Shown here in pieces: positions 1 to 7,307 of a DNA stretch of 64,000 nt. The stretch's first letter is position 1. The number at the start of each line of letters is the position of its first letter. The stretch is taken from the NCBI RefSeq assembly GCF_002954775.1, contig NZ_PJME01000016.1, positions 120,787-184,786 on the forward strand, in the 5' to 3' direction. The DNA comes from Streptomyces geranii. GTDB lineage: Bacteria; Actinomycetota; Actinomycetes; Streptomycetales; Streptomycetaceae. Under the pieces are notes generated by a model. The model did not search any database. It was not told where the DNA came from and was given only the letters and a program-made list of their open reading frames with translations. The position numbers and the translations under genes are program-made.

Positions 1-778
1 GCGACTCCCCGGCGACCGCCGTGCCGAGCAGCACGCCGGTGACGGGGTTGAGCAGTCCGATCAGGCCGACGGTTCCGGCCGGGAGGTGCCGCAGCCCGGT
101 GAACCAGGCGGCGAAGGCCAGCGCGGTGGCGACCAGGGTGACGTAGCCGAACGCGAGGAGCGCCGATACGGAGAGTGCGGGCGGCGGGCCCTCCACGGCC
201 GCGGCGACCGGCAGCAGGAACAGTCCGCCGGCGGTGAGCTGCCAGGCGGTCGAGGCGAGCACGTCCGTACCGGTGTCGTTCCACCGTTTGGTCAGGATGT
301 GGCCGAAAGCCGACACCAGCATGGCCGCGGCCGAGGCGAGGACCCCCGGCACGCTCACTCCGCCCGCGCCCGTGAGCAGCATGAGGCAGACCCCCGCGAG
401 CCCGATCGCGGCGCCGGCCAGGTGCGTACGGCCGGGCCGCTCGGACACGAGGGCCCAGGCGATGAGCATCATCGCCGGCGGGGACATCGCCATGACGGTC
501 GAGGCGATGCTCGTCGGGAGCAGCTGGGAGGCGGCGTAGACGAGCACGAAGAACACGCTCACGTTGAGCAGTCCGAGCACCGCGGACCGTCCCCACCACA
601 CGCCGCGCGGTCGCCGCCTGCACAGGCCCAGCAGGACGAGGCCCGCGGGCAGCGCTCGCAGAGCGGCCCCGTACAGCGGGCTGTCCGCAGGCAGGAACTC
701 GTGCGTGACGTAGTAATTGGCGCCCCAGGCCACCGGCGCGACCGCGGTCAGCGCCACCCACCGCACATTACCTTCCAT
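1..778 (-). CDS. EamA/DMT-family exporter (partial)
   Basis: Inner-membrane permease of the drug/metabolite transporter superfamily; the substrate is not predictable. Reading the minus strand from the ATG at 778 gives a hydrophobic protein of about ten helices. It starts MEGNVRWVALTAVAPVAWG and contains the second EamA repeat, with motifs such as GLRHLPAGTVGLIGLLNPV near the window edge. The C-terminus lies outside the window. The start ATG sits in the middle of an 18-bp palindrome. A minus-strand TATAGT hexamer (791-786) would place transcription almost at the ATG, so a leaderless mRNA is plausible. It is divergent from a MarR regulator, the usual arrangement for a ligand-controlled exporter. 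The family call is firm; the start is less so. Confidence 0.88.
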   Translation of the reverse strand, partial: MEGNVRWVALTAVAPVAWGANYYVTHEFLPADSPLYGAALRALPAGLVLLGLCRRRPRGVWWGRSAVLGLLNVSVFFVLVYAASQLLPTSIASTVMAMSPPAMMLIAWALVSERPGRTHLAGAAIGLAGVCLMLLTGAGGVSVPGVLASAAAMLVSAFGHILTKRWNDTGTDVLASTAWQLTAGGLFLLPVAAAVEGPPPALSVSALLAFGYVTLVATALAFAAWFTGLRHLPAGTVGLIGLLNPVTGVLLGTAVAGES

Positions 779-808
779 GGAAGGTACTATAGCTTCCCGG
801 GAAGCTAT
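769..808. promoter_or_regulatory. Two palindromic operators for the divergent MarR regulator
   Basis: Two perfect palindromes lie between the exporter and the MarR gene: an 18-bp one (769-786, core CTTCCATGGAAG) and a 20-bp one (789-808, core CTTCCCGGGAAG). Both fit TAnCTTCCnnGGAAGnTA. Their centres are 21 bp apart, two helical turns, so two dimers would sit on the same face of the helix. The left site covers the exporter start codon. The right site covers the GGGAAG ribosome-binding site of the MarR gene. A promoter hexamer lies between them (TACTAT on plus, TATAGT on minus). MarR dimers typically bind such sites; binding by this particular protein is inferred from position. Confidence 0.8.
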
Positions 809-809
809 C

Positions 810-1343
810 ATGGTGTGCATGGACGATCCGCAACCGCTGGACCGCGTGGCCCGCATCCAGGCCGACTGGCGCCGCGAGCGGCCCGACGTCGACATCGCGC
901 CACAGGGCGTGATCGGCCGACTGCACCGCCTGGCCGACCGCCTCACCGAGGAGCTGTGCCTCGTCTACGGCCGCTACGGCCTGAGCGAGGGGGAGTTCGA
1001 CGTCCTCTGCGCGCTCCGCCGCGCCGGTACGCCCTTCGAACGCGCACCCGGCGAACTGGCCGCCCACACCATGGTCACCACCGGCGCGATGACGAAGAGG
1101 ATCGACCGGCTGGAGCGGGCCGGACTGGTCACCCGCCGCCGCTCCGACGACGACCAGCGCGGCCGGATCGTCGCCCTCACCCGGCCCGGACGCGAACTGA
1201 TCGACCAGGCGTTCGCCGACCACATGCGCAACGAACGCCGCCTGCTGGACCTGCTGACGCCCGCCGAGAGCGCGTCACTGGAAGGGCTGCTCACCACCTG
1301 GCTCACGCACGTGGAGAGTCCGCCCCCGCCCGACACGCACTGA
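810..1343 (+). CDS. MarR-family transcriptional regulator
   Basis: A 177-aa winged-helix regulator. The N-terminal dimerisation helices precede a DNA-recognition segment (AAHTMVTTGAMTKRIDRLE) and a wing of the form RRRSDDDQRGRIVALT, the classic MarR wing with its DxR motif. The chosen start (ATG at 810) follows GGGAAG; an in-frame ATG at 819 is also possible. An ORF open to 717 would cross both operators and is less likely. The gene is divergent from the exporter and probably represses both genes from the shared palindromes, with release by an unknown small molecule. The family is certain; the ligand is unknown. Confidence 0.92.
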   Translation: MVCMDDPQPLDRVARIQADWRRERPDVDIAPQGVIGRLHRLADRLTEELCLVYGRYGLSEGEFDVLCALRRAGTPFERAPGELAAHTMVTTGAMTKRIDRLERAGLVTRRRSDDDQRGRIVALTRPGRELIDQAFADHMRNERRLLDLLTPAESASLEGLLTTWLTHVESPPPPDTH

Positions 1344-1388
1344 CCGGCACACCCACTGGCCGGGCACGACGGCGCCCCTCCGGCGGCC

Positions 1389-1856
1389 TCACGAGAACCG
1401 CCGCACATACCGCGCCTGCCAGGGCGTCTCCACCGCCCGCCGGTCGTACCCCGCCCGCACGAAGGCGACGGCCTCCCCCGCAGGCACCCCGTCCAGCACC
1501 GCAAGACACGCCAGCGCCGTCCCCGTACGCCCCCGCCCACCCCCGCAGGCGACCTCCACCCGCTCGTCCGCCGCCCGCTCCCACACCTCGACCAGGGCGG
1601 CACGAGCGTCCGCGCGGTCCTTCGGGAGGCGGAAGTCGGGCCACTCCAGCCAGCGGAACTCCCAGGAGACGGGCGGGGGTTGGTGCCCGAGGAGATAGAC
1701 GGCGTACGAGGGTACGGGCGCCGCCGGGTCGAGCGGCCGGCGCAGGCCTCGGCCCCGGACCAGGCGTCCGGAGGGCAGCCGCAGCACGCCCGGGTCACCC
1801 TCGTGCCAGCGCCCGTCGGCCCGGTCGCCCGCCGGAACATCCCCTTGCTCGCCCAT
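1389..1856 (-). CDS. Protein-tyrosine-phosphatase-like protein
   Basis: A 155-aa cytoplasmic protein with a phosphatase P-loop ACGGGRGRTGTA near residue 103. This matches the C-x5-R-T/S signature of cysteine-dependent dual-specificity phosphatases, with Cys as nucleophile and Arg binding phosphate. A conserved-looking WPDF segment upstream could supply the general acid Asp. No signal peptide or membrane segment is visible. The substrate could be phosphotyrosine or another phosphoester. It is divergent from the sigma factor gene and separated from it by a near-palindrome. The start at the ATG (1856) lacks a strong ribosome-binding site. Confidence 0.78.
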   Translation of the reverse strand: MGEQGDVPAGDRADGRWHEGDPGVLRLPSGRLVRGRGLRRPLDPAAPVPSYAVYLLGHQPPPVSWEFRWLEWPDFRLPKDRADARAALVEVWERAADERVEVACGGGRGRTGTALACLAVLDGVPAGEAVAFVRAGYDRRAVETPWQARYVRRFS

Positions 1857-1890
1857 CCGTACATTCGAACCCGGCCTCGAACCCCGGGCA

Positions 1891-1910
1891 ACCGATTCCC
1901 GGGAAACGGT
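1891..1910. promoter_or_regulatory. 20-bp near-palindrome between phosphatase and sigma-factor genes
   Basis: ACCGATTCCCGGGAAACGGT is palindromic at 9 of its 10 base pairs. Its TTCCCGGGAA core is identical to the centre of the right-hand MarR operator at 789-808. It lies 26 bp upstream of the sigma-factor start, where a repressor could act. Whether the MarR protein binds here is untested inference. Confidence 0.45.
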
Positions 1911-1935
1911 GGTCTGGTGGGCGAGGGGGTACTTG

Positions 1936-2511
1936 ATGCAGGCCGAACTAGAGGCCCAGTTCCACGATTTCGTCAGAGCGCGGTGGTCCCATCTGGTGCG
2001 TACCGCGTATCTCCTGACCGGCGACGCCCATCACGCCGAGGATCTGACGCAGACGGCGCTGGCGAAGGCGTACCGCTCCTGGCGGCGGGTCTCGCGCAGC
2101 GACAATCCGGAGGCGTACGTCCGCCGGATGCTGGTCAATTGCAACAGTGACCGGTTCCGCAAGCGGCGGGTGCGGGAGGCGCTCACCGACGCGCCGCCCG
2201 AACGGGCGGGCCGCGACGAGGCCGTCTCCTGGGCCGACGAACGCAGCGCGCTGCTCGGCGCACTCGCCCAACTCCCGCCCAAGCAACGGGCGGTGGTGGT
2301 CCTGCGCTACTGGGAGGACCTGTCCGAGGGCGAGGTCGCCGACACGCTCGGCTGCTCCCAGGGCACGGTCAAGAGCCAGGCGTCCAAGGGGCTGGCGAAG
2401 TTGCGCGCGTATCCGGGGCTGGCGGGCGTCGTGGGGCGGCCCGAGCCCGGCGGCGACGGCAACAGCCGTAGCGGCAGCGGTACTTCGCAGGTTCGGGAAG
2501 GTGTCCGGTGA
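1936..2511 (+). CDS. ECF sigma factor, SigE-like family
   Basis: A 191-aa ECF (group 4) RNA polymerase sigma factor. Region 2 is recognisable from AYLLTGDAHHAEDLTQTALAK. Region 4 carries the helix-turn-helix AQLPPKQRAVVVLRYW followed by SQGTVKSQASKGLAKLR. The C-terminus is a short Gly/Ser tail. The ATG at 1936 is preceded by GAGGGGG at good spacing, so it is preferred over the upstream GTG at 1909. The stop overlaps the start of the next gene by 4 bp (GTGA), so the two are translationally coupled. ECF genes are usually coupled to a regulator of their activity, which is the likely role of the neighbour. Confidence 0.9.
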   Translation: MQAELEAQFHDFVRARWSHLVRTAYLLTGDAHHAEDLTQTALAKAYRSWRRVSRSDNPEAYVRRMLVNCNSDRFRKRRVREALTDAPPERAGRDEAVSWADERSALLGALAQLPPKQRAVVVLRYWEDLSEGEVADTLGCSQGTVKSQASKGLAKLRAYPGLAGVVGRPEPGGDGNSRSGSGTSQVREGVR

Positions 2512-3500
2512 GCGCGGAAGAGCGGCCGGAGCAGGCACAAGCAGCAGGGCAGCAGCACATGGGAAACGAACACGGGAAGGACTTCGAGGCACAGGTGCGC
2601 GAGTTGATGGCGGAGGACGCCTACACGATCCGGCCCTCGGCGGCGCCGTATCCGACGATCCGTCACCGGGGCGTGCGGGAGCGCCGGCGACGGGTGGCGG
2701 CGACCGGGGCGATCCTGGTCGCACTGGCGGCGGCGCCCGTGGGGGCGTACGCGGTGAGCGGCAACGGCGGCGGCGGAAACGGCTCCGACACGGCGGCACC
2801 GGTGCCGTCGGTCAGCGCCTCGCAGGAGTCGACACCGAATCCCGTACAGTCGAGGCGCGTTGGAGCGACCGGTCCGGCGACGCCGGGGCAGCTGCTCGAC
2901 GGGATCACGCTGGCGCAGGCGTCGGACGGGCTGGAGAAGTGCCTCGCGTACGACCGCGAGAACCAGAAGCAGCGGACGCCCGCGACGCGGACCGATCTGG
3001 GCGACGCCGCCGGCTACCGGATCATCCTGGCGCAGAACAGCACCGGCGACTCCAACGCGCCCGGTGACGGCATCTACGTCGTCGCAGTCAAGACGCAGAC
3101 GGAACAACCGCAAGTGACCCGGCTGATCTGCAGCATCAAGGACGGTCAGGCACAGGGCCTCAACACCAGTGGTGGCGGCCTGGAGTTGGACAACGGCGGC
3201 CCGGTCATGCCCGACATGAACGGCGGCAAGCTCTACCAGCAGTCGATCATCGACAAGGGCAACTGGAAGCTGCCTTTCCGCTGGAGCGTCATCGGCCAGG
3301 TCGAGCCCTCGGTGGCCAAGGTGACCGTCTCGTACGGCGACGCCACCAGCGAAGCCGCCCTGGACGACGGCTGGTTCGTGGCCTCCGGCACCCTGAACGA
3401 GCAGGTCACCCTGGCTCCGCACGTCAAGGGGTACGACGACACCGGCAAGGTCGTCTACGACTCGGACGACGACACGATGTACGAGAAGACGCTGCCGTAG
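2508..3500 (+). CDS. Single-pass membrane protein coupled to the ECF sigma factor
   Basis: A 330-aa protein from a GTG start overlapping the sigma stop. It has an N-terminal cytoplasmic part of about 65 residues containing FEAQVRELMAEDAYTI, then a basic stretch RERRRR. One transmembrane helix follows (ATGAILVALAAAPVGAYAV), then a Gly/Ser-rich linker and an extracytoplasmic domain of about 220 residues that I do not recognise. The topology and coupling resemble anti-sigma or sensor partners of ECF sigma factors, but no zinc-anti-sigma motif (HxxxCxxC) is visible. Function as a sigma regulator is inferred from topology and context only. Confidence 0.7.
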   Translation: MSAEERPEQAQAAGQQHMGNEHGKDFEAQVRELMAEDAYTIRPSAAPYPTIRHRGVRERRRRVAATGAILVALAAAPVGAYAVSGNGGGGNGSDTAAPVPSVSASQESTPNPVQSRRVGATGPATPGQLLDGITLAQASDGLEKCLAYDRENQKQRTPATRTDLGDAAGYRIILAQNSTGDSNAPGDGIYVVAVKTQTEQPQVTRLICSIKDGQAQGLNTSGGGLELDNGGPVMPDMNGGKLYQQSIIDKGNWKLPFRWSVIGQVEPSVAKVTVSYGDATSEAALDDGWFVASGTLNEQVTLAPHVKGYDDTGKVVYDSDDDTMYEKTLP

Positions 3501-3525
3501 GCGGGAGCGCGACGGGATGGTGACG

Positions 3526-3554
3526 GGGGGCGCCGCACAGGGGACGGCGCCCCC
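3526..3554. terminator. Bidirectional terminator hairpin
   Basis: A perfect 10-bp GC stem (GGGGGCGCCG / CGGCGCCCCC) with a 9-nt loop, followed by TTT on the plus strand. It lies between the converging membrane-protein gene and the GntR gene and could serve both. Confidence 0.75.
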
Positions 3555-3605
3555 TTTCGCGTACCCGCGCAGGTGCCCGTACCCGCTTGGCCCGTCTGCC
3601 CGCCC

Positions 3606-4364
3606 TCAGCCCACACCCCGGGACTCCTGTGCCGCCCGCGCCTCGATGCCCCGGAAGTGGACCGCCAGGGCCCGTTGCGCGCCCTCCACGTCGTGGGCGC
3701 GGAGGGCCGTGACGATGTCCCGGTGTCTGCGGGCGGTCAGTTCCGGTGCCGGGTCGTCGTGCCAGCCGCGGGCGCCGGAGACTCGGCGGAACACCGTCCA
3801 GAAGGCGCCGAGCAGTTGCGGTACGAGGGCGTTGCCGAGGGGGCCGTACAGCGCCTCGTGGAACTCGCGGTCGAGTTCGGGGAAGCGGCGGCCCGAGCGG
3901 CCCGCCTCCTCCATCCGGGTGACGACGGAATCCAGCCGGTCGAGTTCGGCGTCGGACAGCACGGCCGCGACCCGCCGGATCATCCCGTCCTCCAGCACCT
4001 CTCTGACCTGGAGTATCTCGGCGAGCGCGGCACCGTCGCCGTCCGGCCGGGCGAGCGTACGGAACGTCAGTCCGTCAACCAGCGGAGTCAACGAGGCCTG
4101 GCCGACGTACGTCCCGTAGCCGTGCCGGATCTCGACGATGTCGAGGGCCTGGAGGGCCTTGAGGGCCTCGCGGACGGAGTTGCGGCTGACGCCGAGGGCC
4201 GCCATCAGCTCGACCTCGGTGGGCAGCGGTGCGCCCGCCCGGAGTTTGCGGTCGAGAATCAGCTGCATGACCTCGCGCTGCACCTGGCCGCTCACCCGCC
4301 GCTCGGGCCGGCGCCGCTTCCCGGACTCCTGAGACATGCGGCGCATCGTACGCTCGCCGGACAT
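3606..4364 (-). CDS. GntR-family regulator (FadR/FCD subfamily)
   Basis: A 252-aa repressor. The N-terminal winged helix has the GntR signature PLPTEVELMAALGVSRNSVR followed by EALKALQALDIVEIRHGYGT. The C-terminal helical FCD effector domain contains metal-ligand-like residues (the DREFHEALY and HRDIVTALRAHD segments). The start at 4364 is chosen because GAGGTGGG lies upstream; ATGs at 4346 and 4337 are alternatives. It is divergent from an ABC importer operon whose promoter carries a palindrome just after the predicted transcription start, so it very likely represses that operon. FCD effectors are usually small carboxylates. Confidence 0.92.
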   Translation of the reverse strand: MSGERTMRRMSQESGKRRRPERRVSGQVQREVMQLILDRKLRAGAPLPTEVELMAALGVSRNSVREALKALQALDIVEIRHGYGTYVGQASLTPLVDGLTFRTLARPDGDGAALAEILQVREVLEDGMIRRVAAVLSDAELDRLDSVVTRMEEAGRSGRRFPELDREFHEALYGPLGNALVPQLLGAFWTVFRRVSGARGWHDDPAPELTARRHRDIVTALRAHDVEGAQRALAVHFRGIEARAAQESRGVG

Positions 4365-4484
4365 CCCACGTCCCACCTCTGGGCGCAGAGAAAGCCAACT
4401 ACCCTTAATTCACATTGTCCTTGGTCGTATTTCATATCGCCATTGGTCGCACCTCTGGCAGATACGCCATTCGTGTGCGATCTC

Positions 4485-4544
4485 TTGACCGGCCCCACGG
4501 CCCCTCTTATGGTCACGCTGCCCCCTATGACGTAGGACGTCGTA
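4485..4544 (+). promoter_or_regulatory. Promoter and candidate GntR operator of the ABC importer operon
   Basis: TTGACC (4485-4490) and TATGGT (4508-4513) are separated by exactly 17 bp, a strong housekeeping-type promoter. Immediately downstream is an inverted repeat (4526-4544) centred on GACGTAGGACGTC. Its arms pair over 7 of 8 positions around a 3-bp centre. A repressor bound there would cover the transcription start. Assignment to the divergent GntR protein is inference from position. Confidence 0.68.
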
Positions 4545-4583
4545 TCTCCTCACCTTTTCGGACCCCACCCCGCTGGAGGAATC

Positions 4584-6242
4584 GTGCGCGACGTGACCCG
4601 CGACGCAACCCACGACGTGACCCACTACGTGTCGGCCGCCCCGCACCGCCGGTCGTTCCTGAAGTACACCGGCGCGCTGGGTGCCGCCGCCGCCATCTCC
4701 TCCTCGCTGTCGGCGTGTTCGTCCGGCCCGGAGTCCACCAATGACACCGGGGGCGGCGCCGGGGGCGCGAACAGCACGCTCACGGCCGTGATCGGCTACG
4801 GCAACGACGGCAGCTGGGACCCCACGCAGACGGCGTCCGCCTTCTCGATGGCGGCCAACAACCACATCTACGAGGGCCTCCTCGACACCGATCCCATCTC
4901 CCGCGAGCCGTACGCCGCGCTCGCCACAGCGGTGCCCGGCGACCTCTCCAGCACCTCCTGGAAGTTCACGCTGCGGGCCGGGGCGACCTTCCACGACGGA
5001 AAGCCGGTCACCGCCGACGACGTCGTCTTCGTATTCGATCGAATCCTCGATCCGAACACCCAGACACTCGCCAAGGGGTTTTTCGCCAGTTGGCTGAAAG
5101 AAGTGAAAAAGGTCGACGCGCAGAATGTCGAACTGGTGTTGAAGTTCCCCTTCCCCGAAGGGGTTTCCCGGCTCACGCTCGCGAAGATCATGCCCAAGCA
5201 CGTCTTCTCCCAGCCGGGCGGCTGGGAAGACGCGATCAAGGGCAAGGCGATCGGCTCGGGGCCGTACCGGCAGACCGCGCACCACCCGAAGTCGAACACG
5301 ACCTTCGAGGCGTTCGCGGCCTACAACGGTCCGCGCAAAGCCGCGTTCAAGAAGATGAACTGGATGACGATAGTGGATGCCGCGCCCCGCGTCGCCAAGA
5401 TCTCGGGGTCCAGTGCCGGCGCGCAGATCGCCGACAACATCCCGTACGCCAACATCCAGCAGCTCAAGAGCGGGGGCATGGACGTCCAGGGCGGGGCGGG
5501 CATGAACAACCTGTTCCTGATGTTCAACACCAAGCGCAAGCCCTTCGACGACGTACGGGTCCGCCAGGCGCTCCACTACGCCATCGACACCGGGAAGATG
5601 GTCGAGGTCGCCCTCAAGGGCCACGGCAAGCCGTCCTCGTCCTTCCTCAACGAGGCCAACCCCAGCTACCGGGCGGCGAAGGTCGTCTACGACTACGACC
5701 CGGACAAGGCGAAGGCGCTGCTGAAGGCCGCCGGGGTCAGCGGGCTGAAGATCGAGATCCTGTCCGTGAACGTCAGCTGGATCGTCGACTGCCTGCCCAC
5801 CATCAAGGCGTCCTGGGACGCGATCGGCGTCGAGACGACCCTCAACCCGCAGGAGACGACTGCGGTGTTCACGAAGATGGACCAGAAGCAGGACTACCAG
5901 GTGGTGTCCGCGGCCTCGAACCCCAACCAGTTCGGCCTCGACGCGGACCTGATCATGCACTACAACTACGGCCCGCAGAACCTCTGGATGGGCTACGCCC
6001 GTTGGGCCGACAACTCCGTGGCCAAGCAGCTCTTCAAGGACATGGACCGGGCGACACAGGAGCCGGACCCGGAGAAGAAGAAGGCGATGATCCAGGACTA
6101 CATCGACGTCGTCGCCGAGGAGGCCGTGCTCTATCCGGTCGTCCACAACGAGCTGATGACCGCCTGGGACCCGAAGAAGCTCGTCGGCATAAGGGCACAG
6201 CCGTACCCGGGCATCAACCTCCTCCAGGCCAAGTGGGTCTAG
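4584..6242 (+). CDS. ABC importer substrate-binding lipoprotein (peptide/nickel type)
   Basis: A 552-aa family-5 extracellular solute-binding protein. The N-terminus has a twin-arginine motif HRRSFLK, a hydrophobic stretch and the lipobox LSAC, so it should be exported by Tat and anchored as a lipoprotein. The body shows family signatures such as WKFTLRAGATFHDGKPVTADD and VRQALHYAIDT. GGAGGA lies 3-4 nt before the GTG start. It leads the operon and would deliver substrate to the permeases encoded next. This family binds oligopeptides, but also glycosides, opines and other solutes, so the substrate is open. Confidence 0.93.
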   Translation: MRDVTRDATHDVTHYVSAAPHRRSFLKYTGALGAAAAISSSLSACSSGPESTNDTGGGAGGANSTLTAVIGYGNDGSWDPTQTASAFSMAANNHIYEGLLDTDPISREPYAALATAVPGDLSSTSWKFTLRAGATFHDGKPVTADDVVFVFDRILDPNTQTLAKGFFASWLKEVKKVDAQNVELVLKFPFPEGVSRLTLAKIMPKHVFSQPGGWEDAIKGKAIGSGPYRQTAHHPKSNTTFEAFAAYNGPRKAAFKKMNWMTIVDAAPRVAKISGSSAGAQIADNIPYANIQQLKSGGMDVQGGAGMNNLFLMFNTKRKPFDDVRVRQALHYAIDTGKMVEVALKGHGKPSSSFLNEANPSYRAAKVVYDYDPDKAKALLKAAGVSGLKIEILSVNVSWIVDCLPTIKASWDAIGVETTLNPQETTAVFTKMDQKQDYQVVSAASNPNQFGLDADLIMHYNYGPQNLWMGYARWADNSVAKQLFKDMDRATQEPDPEKKKAMIQDYIDVVAEEAVLYPVVHNELMTAWDPKKLVGIRAQPYPGINLLQAKWV

Positions 6243-6292
6243 AGCCTGTTCGGGCTGCCACCAAACACCGCTAGCTGTACGGGAGTTCGTAC

Positions 6293-7252
6293 GTGGTCGC
6301 TGTCGCCAGAATCCTGGCCCGCAGGATCGTCCTGCTCGTCCCGCTGATGCTCGGCATCGTGCTGTTCGTGTTCCTCGTCATGCGGTTCTCGGACGTCGAC
6401 CCGGCCTCCGCGTTCTTCCAGGGCGCCAACCCGACCCCGCAGCAACTGCACGACTTCCGTGAACAGAACGGCCTGTTGGACCCGTTCCCCGTCCGCTACT
6501 TCCACTTCATCGGCGATCTCCTCCAGGGCGACATGGGCACCAGTGCGCTGACCCGCGCGCCGGTGCTCGACCAGGTCACCACCGCGCTGCCCCTGACCCT
6601 CCAACTCACCTTCCTGGGCCTGGGTATCGCGGTGGTCCTGTCCCTCCTGGGCGGCGTCACGGCGGCCATCTACCGCGACCGCCTGCCCGACCAGATCATC
6701 CGCGTCGTGTCCCTCACCGGCGTCGCGGCCCCCGGCTTCTGGCTGGCGCTGCTGATGATCCAGTACCTGGCCGTCGACCTCGGCTGGTTCCCGACCGGCG
6801 GCTACATCAACCCGGCCGACTCCTTCACCGGCTGGCTGAAGACGATGACCCTCCCGGCCTTCGCCCTCTCCCTGCCGGTCGCGGCGCAGCTCACCCGCAT
6901 CGTCCGTACGGCGGTGGTCGAGGAGTTGGACAAGGACTACGTCCGCACGGCGATCGGCAGCGGCCTGCCGCCGAGGGTGGTGGTGGGCCGCAACGTCCTC
7001 CGCAACGCGCTGATCAACCCGCTTACGGTCCTGGGCCTGCGCGTCGGCTACCTCCTCGGCGGCGCCGTCGTCATCGAGACGATCTTCTCGCTGCCCGGCA
7101 TGGGCAAGCTGATGATCGACGCCGTGAAGAACGGCGACCCGGCCGTCGTCCAGGGAGTGGTCCTGACGACGGCGACCGGCTTCGTGGTCGTGAACCTGGT
7201 CATCGACATCCTCTACCTCCTGGTCAACCCGCGTCTGAGGGATGCGACCTGA
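6293..7252 (+). CDS. ABC importer permease, DppB-like
   Basis: A 319-aa inner-membrane permease with six predicted helices. It starts MVAVARILARRIVLLVPLML and ends with the typical INPRL-like tail (LLVNPRLRDAT). The EAA loop that docks the ATPase is visible as EELDKDYVRTAIGSGLPPRVVV. GTG start with GGGAG 7 nt upstream. It lies 50 bp downstream of the binding protein and should pair with the DppC-like half of the next gene. Confidence 0.93.
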   Translation: MVAVARILARRIVLLVPLMLGIVLFVFLVMRFSDVDPASAFFQGANPTPQQLHDFREQNGLLDPFPVRYFHFIGDLLQGDMGTSALTRAPVLDQVTTALPLTLQLTFLGLGIAVVLSLLGGVTAAIYRDRLPDQIIRVVSLTGVAAPGFWLALLMIQYLAVDLGWFPTGGYINPADSFTGWLKTMTLPAFALSLPVAAQLTRIVRTAVVEELDKDYVRTAIGSGLPPRVVVGRNVLRNALINPLTVLGLRVGYLLGGAVVIETIFSLPGMGKLMIDAVKNGDPAVVQGVVLTTATGFVVVNLVIDILYLLVNPRLRDAT

Positions 7253-7307
7253 TGTTCCTCCAGTTCACGTCCACGTCCACGCTCACGCGAACGAAGGGTG
7301 CGGCCGG

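Noticed and set aside
1861..1880. GGTTCGAATG-like sequence as a tRNA T-loop
   Set aside because: No cloverleaf arms surround it; it lies in the phosphatase-sigma intergenic region.
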